DNA of 64,000 bases from Procambarus clarkii (Eukaryota > Arthropoda > Malacostraca > Decapoda > Cambaridae). Position numbers and translations under genes: made by a program. Within the stretch, counting starts at the first letter, position 1; each line of letters starts with the position of its first letter. Where the stretch lies: assembly GCF_040958095.1 (NCBI RefSeq), contig NC_091193.1, positions 19,554,222-19,618,221 of the forward strand, read 5' to 3'. Positions 55,192-64,000 of the stretch are shown here, piece by piece. A model generated the notes under the pieces. The model did not search any database, had not been told where the DNA came from, and worked only from the letters and a program-made list of their open reading frames with translations.

Positions 55192-56085
55192 ATGAATACA
55201 TCATTCAATCTGTTTTTCTGGACCCACCTTCATTACACCTCAGATGAAAATGCTTTGGTTATTCTTGATGAGCTCTACAAGAATTATACAAAGTTTTGCT
55301 CTGATCATCAGTTGCCTCTTGCAAGCAAATCATCCATGGGAAAATCCCTCTGTCGTTTGGGATTTAAGGACCGTAAGAGGATTCAGGGATCCCATGGAAA
55401 AGGTAAAATTTCTGCCTGCCTAGGTTTGGCTTGGGCTGCGAGTGATGTAAATCCTAACTACCACCTCTTGACCCATAACATGCCAAAAAGAAAACTAACA
55501 TCAAGAACCTCAGAATGGAAGCATAAACCAAAATGGGAATCAAGAACCCCAGAAACTGAAAGGTGCATCCCTAAACCAACTCCTAGCATTGCAGAATGGG
55601 GAACAATTATACCAAAACAGGAACCTAGAACCCCCCCCAAAAAAATTCCCAAGCCAAATCTAAAGATCCCAGAATGGAAACCAATTATAAAAAAACAGGC
55701 ACGAAAATCCCCCAAATGGGAAAGTACCTCTGAACCAAAACAAAATACTTCAAAACAGGTGTGCGTTCCAAAACGACATACAAAGCCCATTAAACTGAAA
55801 AAGACAACAACCCTTGCAGCAAAATCAAGATCTTCAAAACAAAATCAGTGTAAAAACAAATTTAAGCTGAAGATGAAATTTAGAAAACCAAAGACACCAA
55901 GACAGACACTACAAGAGAATGCGTATAGAAGGCAATTACAAGTGAACCTCGGCCAAAGCTCAAAGAGGTACATATTTTGTCCTTTCACAAGCAAGAATGA
56001 GGCAGCAACAATTGTATCTTCTCTAGGGCTCAGCATTACAGCTCATGTGCTTCCAGAAGAAGGAGCTTTCTTTGTTAGGGAGTAA
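55192..56085 (+). CDS. Basic protein with a possible winged-helix segment (unrecognised gene, main exon)
   Basis: Exon C begins at 55186 after a TTTTTCCAG acceptor and stays open to the TAA at 56083-56085, giving 297 codons from the ATG at 55192. Residues about 18-65 (NALVILDELYKNYTKFCSDH, LPLASKSSMGKSLCRLGF, KDRKRI) have the LY..Y..(F/W)C...(L/P)LS...(F/M)G..L..LGF..R layout of RFX-type and D5/P4-primase-type winged helices; this is a shape match by eye only. The middle is very Lys/Pro-rich with degenerate repeats around PEWKPI, PKWES and EPRTP. The C-terminal 40 residues (YIFCPFTSKNEAATIVSSLG) look folded. It is probably a nuclear DNA- or RNA-binding protein, by inference. An AATAAA lies at 56368. 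Length and composition argue against a chance frame. Confidence 0.6.
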   Translation: MNTSFNLFFWTHLHYTSDENALVILDELYKNYTKFCSDHQLPLASKSSMGKSLCRLGFKDRKRIQGSHGKGKISACLGLAWAASDVNPNYHLLTHNMPKRKLTSRTSEWKHKPKWESRTPETERCIPKPTPSIAEWGTIIPKQEPRTPPKKIPKPNLKIPEWKPIIKKQARKSPKWESTSEPKQNTSKQVCVPKRHTKPIKLKKTTTLAAKSRSSKQNQCKNKFKLKMKFRKPKTPRQTLQENAYRRQLQVNLGQSSKRYIFCPFTSKNEAATIVSSLGLSITAHVLPEEGAFFVRE

Positions 56086-57201
56086 ATCATTATATCATCA
56101 CTTCTTACCTACATGCAACAGACAGACAACATTTTATTGATTTATAAAATTATTTCATCTTGCATAAACGCTAACGAGATATTTAAATTTTACTACTGAA
56201 GAGGATTAACTTATTTTAAAGGAATTTAATATTATTTTGTTCATTCTTTGGTATAATTATTGCTGTGCTGTATATTTTATTGTAGTCAAGTGATTACCTT
56301 TAATGGAATTATTATACATTAATTTCTCTATATTAATATTACAAATTAATGTTTTACAGATTACAGTAATAAATTTTTTCATAGGCATAGTAGCCTTGTA
56401 ATGCATATCCAGGATCTTCCTTAAGCCTAAATTTCATTGATATTACTACATACAGGATAATCATTATAAATTGAATGTACATTTGTGTACATTCATAATC
56501 ATCAATATAGCATCTTCCTTCTAGCTGACCATGCCATCCTTCTCAGGTAGACAAATTATCAGATTAATTTATTATAGTGCATTTTTTTTAAATATGAATA
56601 AACCTAGCATCACTGATTTCTTGAGAATTGTCACACTGCATACAATACACACATTTACTCCCTCCTTAACAAGGTGCTTCCACCCAGCCTTGTCCTTAAC
56701 AATCTAACCCAAGTTGTTCACACTTCCCACTCACCATGTCCTGGCCTTATTTCCAACCCTCAAATTCACTTGTTATACTAATAAAGCTGAGTCACTAAAT
56801 TGTTTACCTAACATTGGATTTACAGGGAATAAGAGGAAAAATTTACTACAGTCATCTTGAAAATCTCGTCTGTAGGGCATAATCGAGTGGAGCAAGACGA
56901 TGTAGGCAATAATGAACAGGTTTTATTTGAATCAGACAAGCATATAAGGGTTAATTAAACAATCAATAAGATGGAACATCTTAATATTTTCTATACAAAA
57001 CATTCATGTCAAGACATAAATATTATCATATTTTAAAAATGTTATACCCCTGTATATTCAGAATTTTCACATGCAGTGTATTGTTCAAAATACACAATTT
57101 ACAACTGTATATTATTGCATATAGCTATCCAAAGCTATTTACCTCACTATTCCGATGCGATGCAGAAAGTACATTATATAATAAAATAAATTTTTCATGT
57201 A
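56086..57201. other. Convergent intergenic region (unknown gene 3' end and GAR1 3' end)
   Basis: Both flanking genes end here. AATAAA at 56368-56373 (+) fits the left gene. TTTATT near 56925 (AATAAA on the minus strand) would give GAR1 a 3' UTR of about 280 bases. No other feature is seen; the sequence is about 70% A/T by eye. Confidence 0.5.
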
Positions 57202-60200
57202 TTAATACCTTTTAAATCCCCCACCACCACCCCTACCAAATCCTCCACCTCCCCCTCTGCCAAATCCTCCTCCTCCACCGCCTCTGCCAAATCCTCCTCC
57301 ACCGCCTCTGCCAAATCCTCCTCCTCCACCTCTGCCAAATCCTCCTCCACCACCACGGCTGAAACCACCACCTGTATTAAAATAAAAGTGATGGTTAAAT
57401 TCCTGTATGATTTGATTATGAGGACGATAAAAAATGTATCACATAGCCAGCACATTTCAGTATACAAACAGAATGCTGTAAGGAGCACTGCCTATTAGCT
57501 ATTGTACCCAGTGCATATATATATTTCCAGAGGCATTTCCTTACATTCTTCTGGCTCATCCATGTTCTCAACTTATGTTGTACTATAGACAACAGAGGTG
57601 GATCATTAGAAATTAGGAATTCCCAGAAAAATGACAAGATTGCCCATCTAGTGTTAAAATTCGTATAAAAAAAGGTAAAAGACCCTAAACAATAAACATT
57701 TAAACCTTGTAAAATACTGTACTGGAAAAATAATTAGGTGTATGGTATATCGGGAGAAAATTTGAACCATACTAAGTCCGAGAACTTGTAAGGATTGCAA
57801 ATCTGACAAGTCTGGCTTTTGGTGACAAGGTCACGAAGATTCTCTAAAAAATAAAAGGTGTTTATTTAATTACATTGACAAAATACTTTTGACACAGTTC
57901 CCCTCCCCCCCCAAAGATCAATCAGTCAAGGTGGAGGAAATGGCAAGTGGTGTTAATACAGTTTAATATCTGGACCCTTAATGTACCTGATATATATAAA
58001 TAACTTGGAGGAAGCAGAATCATACATGATAAGGTTTACAAATGATGGGAATGGGCTAAAAAAATATTACAAAACTACAGGAGGGCCTAGATAGCCTATA
58101 GGAATGGGCAAACAAATGAAGTTTTAATACCCCAAAATTTTAATTATTTTTATAAGGTTTGGAAGAGGAGTGTCCTTCAAGTTTACAAGAGAGGCAAGCT
58201 GTAGAAAAAAAAACAATTAAAGGACCTGGAAGTGGCAGTAACACAAGTCTAAACAGAATAACAACAGCTGATGCAAAACTAGAAAGAATAAGGATGTTTT
58301 AAGAAACCTAAAGGATTTTTTGTTTAAATAATACACAAAGTGAAGCCAGTCCAAGTATGGAACCCATACCTGATAAAACACAATGAAATTGAGGTTCTAA
58401 AATTTGCTAAACGTGCCAGATAAGAGCAATGAGCTATGTGGACAGGATAACTATATCTAACCACAATGGAAGAATAGATAGGTGCTGTGATATAACACAC
58501 AAGATCTCAAGGGGAATAAATAAGGTTAAAAAGACCTTCTGGTGACAGGCAAAAGAATGGTTTCACTGTTGGAAGCTGGAGACAGATGAACCATAAAAAT
58601 ACATAGAAATATTTGTAGGTAGCGAGTGGTAAACAAAGGGAATGAGCTTTGAATGACAGCAATGTTAAAGTAACCACCATTCACAGCTTCAAGAACAATT
58701 ATGACTACTGTAATTTCAGAAGGTGTACATGTGACTAAGCAAAATAGCTAAGAGGTGGTGATGTAGAGCTGGATCTCACTACCCATAGATAACTAATTTG
58801 AGTAACACATCATCCAATACAGTGGCACCTCAATTAACGAATTTAATCTGTTCCGGTACTGAGCTAAGGCATCTCAAAATATTGAACAGAAAACCTAGAA
58901 GTAGTACAGTAGAATGACATATATAAATATACTGTACTTTATATAAAGGGACACTCGGCCAGAAGAAGAGAATATGTACTATCCGGGGAAGCCTTGTGGG
59001 GCTCCCACATATGCTTACTTATTGTCATCTACCACCACCTATATCTTTTTAATTTATTTCAAAATAAATAAACATATAAACATTATATATATATTATAAA
59101 TATAAATAAAATAATACGGGGGGAGGAGAGGAAAAGAATAAAGTGTTCAGTGAGAATCTACAAGGTCTTCTCTGAATACTCTTTATTTTCTTCGAGGATA
59201 TGGGTCCCTATAATTGCACCAGAGGTGGTACCCCCTAAAATAAATAAATAATATATATATATGTATGTTAGTTAGCAAGCAATGCTTACTGAGTGACACT
59301 TATAAAGTTTCATTGTGTTACAATTTAAATTCAGCGTAATGAGTGCACGATTCATGAGACTACAGGCATGAAAGTGAAAATCCCAAGCCCCAAAACACAT
59401 CAAATGCTTTCAGCAGGAACACCTTGCCCTGTATACATACCTCGGCCTCCTCCACGTCCTCCTCGACCACCACCACCTCTACCTCCCCTACCACGTCCTC
59501 CTCCTCTGCTTGATTTATTACCAGGCAAAAATATGTAGAGGGGCAGTAATTTTGTAGAATCTATATATATCTGGAAAAATAGATATTATTATTTGACCTG
59601 ACAATACATTAAATACAAAAACTAAAAAAAAATGCTTTCCTCTGTTCCATAACCTTTACTGTAATAGGTATTCACTCTATTATATAACTGAGCTCAGCGA
59701 TCAGTATTTTCAGCTCGTAAGTCACCATATGGTCTCTATAGTCATTATTCAGTCCCACTCATAAAATTAATATTGAGTTTAGGCTTAACTGAGCTCTTTT
59801 TTTATTTGTGCATTTTTTTTTGTTTTGTTTTTAAAGAATAATGAGTTGAGATATATAAGGATCAGAGCCTTAGCAGGATAATGTCAATGAACAAATCCAC
59901 AAGGGCCGTGATGAGGGTTTGAACCTACGTCAGGGAAAATCCCAGAGGTGCTTTAGTCGACTGCGCCACGACATGGTCAAAAGAATTGCAACTGTCCTCA
60001 CACAGATCCTGCAGCCTTTCCGAGACACAAACCTGGGTTTTACACAATTCCCCCATGCACCCAAGCTCTATTTCTTCAATTCTTGACTCAATTTGAAGAT
60101 TCTTCAAACCCAAGCTCAAGAAGGCCATTCATAAGTCCTGGGCAAACAAATCACCTAACACACAAGAAACTTAGCTCATTCAATTACCCCAATGTCTCCA

Positions 60201-63150
60201 AACCATGAAAAGGCAGCCACCCAATCAAGTATAAAAAAGTAAATATAATACATTATTTTCTATAAATTTCCTTATGTATTGTTTGTTGTGCAGGAGGGGT
60301 GAGTGCAGGACAGTGCATACAGTTGAAGAGTACTGTATTCTTCAATCATAGCCCCATGGTGGACCACCAACTCGCCTACAAAAAAAAGTGGCTAGTCATC
60401 AAGCCCTAACAAGAAGCAAAACCAGCCGTAAACCAATTGCAAATGTAAGATGCAGTTATCGAACTTTAGTGATTCCCTGAGAAAGTAAGATCATACCTCC
60501 ATCTTTGAGGGACAGGGATGGTCCTTACTGACAACCTTTTATGGCCACACAGAACAGAGTTCAACACTTAACATCCACCTTGTCCTAAGGTATGGGCATG
60601 AAATAAAACAAAACTGTCATCTCTTATACTGTATACAACATTAATAAAAGGGGACAAAGACTGAGCAGACAAGCAGTCTGAGAACAATAATACATCATGA
60701 ACGCGAACAAAAACTGTATATCAGACAAAATCTAAACCACCTATTCCATCTATAATACTATCTAATAAACTAATACTATCTAAACTAAAGAGCAAATTAT
60801 TTTCTTAGATAATATTTATAGATAATATCCATAGAGAGAGAAAAAAAACAAAAAAAGTTACCTTTGAATTTTCCTTAAATGATGAAGCTTTGATGTTCTC
60901 GCCAAGCTTAACAGATACAAACTTGTCATAAGGCGTCCCAAATATTTCATCTACCTTCCCAACCTAAAACATACAAATGCAGTACATAATTTAGAAACAT
61001 TTCATTCACATGGAGAAACTGAAACAAAAGTGATAACATTATTTATTATTTTAATTTTAAATAAGCTTTTAAATTTCTTTTTAAAATACCCTAAAAAATG
61101 TTTGCCATATATAGAGATGAGCCATTAACTATTCTTTGGATTCTTAAACCCAAGAGGCATACAGCATATAAAAATAAGCGATTGTACAATGTCATAAATG
61201 TTGACAAAAAGATGTAAACACTGGAAGTCAACTGACCAAAGGAAAATATGAACTCGCCAATAAATGATGTTTTACCTCAGAATGTACCAGAGGCATAAAA
61301 AAAGTAACACGCTTTAACTTGTTTTAGCTAAAACTTATAGCGAAGCAATTGGAATGCTGTCCACAGAGAATCTAAGACCCAGTTCATATCCTCTATGAAC
61401 AGGAGACCCAAAAAGGAAACGTACAGTATCAACCAGAGCGGCCAAGTGAGTTCCTGGAAATGGCGAAGTCTGAAAAAACATTCCATGAAAAAGTGTGAAC
61501 AGGCAGCATCTTGGTGGTTAAGAAGCCAAGATCAAAGCTGCAAAAAAAAAATCTCTAGGACAGATAACTTTGACTGGCGATGGGCCAAAAATAAATCCCT
61601 GACAGACAAAAACCAAATGACATGAGCAAGTCGGGACCAATCCTTGAAATTAATTGTGCCTAAAGTTGGAGGCTTAAAGGGAAATTGAACTTGTAGTGAC
61701 CAAGCCCAAACATACCAGAATTGGGTACATATACAGGGAGGGCTATGTTCAGAATAACTCGAGTTTTCCCAGAACAAAAAAAACGCCGGATAACAAATGT
61801 TAAAACATTGTGCCATGTACCCAGAGAAAATAATGAGTTTCATGCCAATCTGCTAGCCAGGAAATAGGAATATCCAGTACAGTAATACCAAAACCAGGAA
61901 ACGGCAGAGGACTCAAACTCAAACATAGCATTGTCCACCTAAGACACACGGACCCTACCTCACAACGGGAACAATAACAAATGCTGTCATGTCTGACCGA
62001 AAGGCAACAGGCAGAATTGAAGATACAATACCTGTATAGAATGGACACATCCACTCCCTGCAACTTTAAAATTTAAGACTACAATAATACTAATTTATTC
62101 ACACTATGTTATGATTCTAAACATATACATATTCATTTAAATATCATTCCAACAAGATGCATATAAAATACTATTGAATCTATTCTAAAACTTCCCAAGG
62201 TATCATTTGCCATAGATAGTATTGGGTATACAGTATTTCCCTTGCAACATGGCCTGCATGTAGAAATTTTGGTGCAGTAATGCAAATTTGCTGTCATATT
62301 GCTCATGGCTATTAGGGGGCTACAATTGGCCCAATCTTTTGACAATTACTTATTCAATGAGCTACAATAACAAATAACAGTAAGGACATACCTTGTGATA
62401 CCATACACGTAACCCATCTTGAGGTTATCTTGAGATGATTTCGGGGCTTTAGTGTTCCCGCGGCCCGGTCCTCGACCAGGCCTCCACCCCCAGGAAGCGC
62501 CCGTGACAGCTGACTAACACCCAGGTACCTATTTACTGCTAGGTAACAGGGGCATTCAGGGTGAAAGAAAACTTTGCCCATTTGTTTCTGCCTCGTGCAG
62601 GAATCGAACCCGCGCCACAGAATTACGAGTCCTGCGCGCTATCCACCAGGCTACGAGGCCCCATAGATAAAAACATTTTCCAGACATTGCAATTGACACT
62701 TCAATGTTGTTTTTTGTACAAAACCTACACCATCTCTAAAGGCACTATCAAGCTACAAACAAGTAATTCTCACCTGTTCTTGATTTTCTAGATATATTGG
62801 TGCATTGAAGTATGGAACATCTTTATGGGTTACTTTACACACAAGGTCCTCTTGAGCGGTATGCATAAAGTAACCAAATTCCAACACCTGAAAATATTTT
62901 AATAAAATACTTAAATGAACTTGTAAAAATAGTAATAAATATAAACACAAAACAAAAGAGAGAGAACAAAATTTGTGCATGTATGTAAAACTATAAAATC
63001 AACAATAAAATACAGTAATTATGCTAAATTATTTAACTAAAATAAAGTTTTCAAGGTTGATATTTGTTAATAAACTTACTTCCCCAGAAGGTCCATTATC
63101 AAAGCCACGCCCACCTCCAAAGCCACCGCCGCCACCACCACCACGAAAAC
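57202..63150 (-). CDS. GAR1: H/ACA snoRNP subunit GAR1, last five exons (partial gene)
   Basis: Exons: 63080-63150, 62774-62887, 60862-60963, 59441-59570 and 57202-57371, phase-consistent, giving 195 residues plus stop. GAR1 binds Cbf5/dyskerin in H/ACA snoRNPs and controls substrate loading for rRNA pseudouridylation in the nucleolus (known). The first exon here encodes part of the N-terminal Gly/Arg domain. The next two encode the Gar1 fold with DVPYFNAPIYLENQEQ, VGKVDEIFG and VSVKLGENIKASSF. KLLPL follows in the fourth, then RGG-rich sequence. The last exon is a C-terminal GAR domain made of about seven GGGGGFGR blocks and ends KRY. The split codon at 63150 shows that at least one exon, with the start Met, lies right of the window or in unrecognised sequence before 64000. 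The core is nearly identical to animal GAR1. Confidence 0.96.
57950..58620 (+). pseudogene. Decayed LINE reverse transcriptase relic in the last GAR1 intron
   Basis: NLEEAESYMIRFTNDG (about 57999-58046) resembles the (Y/F)IND(L)...(M)FADD block of LINE RT with the catalytic DD lost. Downstream frames give pieces such as NRITTADAKLERIR and CDITHKISRGINK, broken by stops and shifts. The family is uncertain. Confidence 0.45.
62411..62662 (-). mobile_element. tRNA-derived SINE in GAR1 intron
   Basis: On the minus strand the head GCCTCGTAGCCTGGTGGATA contains an A-box. The B-box GGTTCGATTCC lies at 62610-62600. The body repeats CACCCTGAATGCCC, CCTAGCAGTAAATAGGTAC and GGCCTGGTCGAGGACCGGGC, to ATCTCAAGATAACCTCAAGA. 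It is closely related to the SINE at 54501-54738. Confidence 0.85.
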
Positions 63151-64000
63151 CTACAACATTAATTGTTTGTGTAATTTGAATAACTTTAGGTAAAAAATAA
63201 AAGTAAACAAAATGGAAGCACTTACCCAGAGAACAGGAGGAAATTCCCTTGCTTTCCCCTCACCATTCCTTATCTAGTCAACACACATTTTTATGTTATC
63301 ACTTACCCATGTGCAGACTCTCAACATTCAAGTACAAAATGTTGAAAATGTGTGTTGTACTGTATGTATTATAACAGGATGATTGATGAATAAGCAAAAC
63401 AAGCTTTGTTTTGTTTTGCTTATTTTTTTTTGCTTGTTTTGTTTTGCCCAGACCTCCCAAAAGTATGGGAGGTTTGGGGCTCACCCTTCCCCCTCCCGGG
63501 GAGGGGGGAGCTGTACAGACAGAGACGCAGCAGCTGTGGTGACTTCATGCTTGTTTGCTTGTTTTCTGATTGGGGAGTTCTGCCTGCTCATTCGGCTTTA
63601 GGTTTGCAATTTTTAACCAGATGTAGTTTGTGTTGCGATTCCTTCCTTTCTGGGTGCCTGACCTGGTAGATGGCAGACATAGACTGCTTCCAACTACGCG
63701 GTGGTGTCTATAGGCCATTGCTCCTCATGCCTCTCTGAGGGGGCCAGGTTCTGGCTCGTGGTTCCTGGTAGACTAAGAACTCCATCGATTGACTGTTGTT
63801 ACGGTCTAATATATATACATCAGCCCGGTATAGGTCCGGGGAGCCGAAACGTCTCTCCACAGAATATATATTAAGACCCCTGAACATAATTTGCAGTTAA
63901 CATTTGAACCTATGCAGTCTTGCATGGCACTATATAACTGTCACAATTTGTATGTTAATGAGATGAATGATGCCTCATTTCTGTCGTCAACGTATACTCT
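63151..64000. other. Right margin, upstream of the visible GAR1 exons
   Basis: I could not find a minus-strand exon with the start codon and first Gly/Arg block of GAR1. Apart from the repeat at 63470-63870 and a TTTTGTTTTGCTTATTTTTT stretch, nothing is recognised. Confidence 0.5.
63470..63870 (+). repeat. Relative of the 38790-40205 element family
   Basis: The plus strand shares CCCGGGGAGGGG, TTGGGGAGTTCTGCCT, CCTTTCTGGGTGCCT, GCCTCTCTGAGGGGGCCAGG and GTAGACTAAGAACTCCAT with 39830-40140, in the same order. It lies outside the visible part of GAR1, perhaps in its first intron. Confidence 0.7.

Overview
This window is a eukaryotic, AT-rich, intron-rich and very repeat-rich nuclear sequence. 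Conserved animal genes, tRNA-derived SINEs, LINE reverse-transcriptase relics, foldback elements and minisatellites together suggest an arthropod, most likely a decapod crustacean such as a crayfish. The organism call is inference from remembered repeat style, not from a search. Long simple open frames are mostly chance or repeat-derived. The real genes are short exons joined by canonical GT-AG introns, and I reconstructed them by hand, checking exon phase at every junction.

Layout. At 1-3046 (+) is the last exon of ISCA1 (mitochondrial iron-sulfur assembly); the rest of the gene lies left of the window. 3047-8419 is intergenic, with a 369-bp foldback element and a decayed LINE. 8420-18039 (-) is a centriole duplication factor of the Ana2/STIL family in six exons. 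18040-21938 is intergenic and holds a truncated LINE and two possible plus-strand first exons. 21939-35054 (-) is thymidine phosphorylase (TYMP) in nine exons, with many repeats in its introns. 35055-40422 is intergenic and repeat-dominated: a 35-bp minisatellite, a pyrimidine-rich array and a 1.4-kb element with long inverted ends. 40423-49215 (-) is the nucleoporin aladin (AAAS) in ten exons. 49216-53069 is intergenic. 53070-56085 (+) holds an unrecognised gene coding for a very basic protein with a possible winged-helix segment, next to a 178-bp apparently identical duplication. 57202-63150 (-) is the last five exons of GAR1 (H/ACA snoRNP protein); its first exon is right of the window.

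The genes are unrelated housekeeping genes: iron-sulfur assembly, centriole assembly, pyrimidine salvage, nuclear pore and snoRNP. I see no operon-like cooperation. Four of the six lie on the minus strand. TYMP exons are clearly GC-richer than the other genes.

The best leads for something undescribed are the basic winged-helix-like gene at 53-56 kb and the nearby perfect duplication of its first exon region, the long miRNA-like hairpin in an AAAS intron, the foldback element families, and the minimal N-terminal exon of Ana2/STIL, which carries a PRxxPxP motif on its own.
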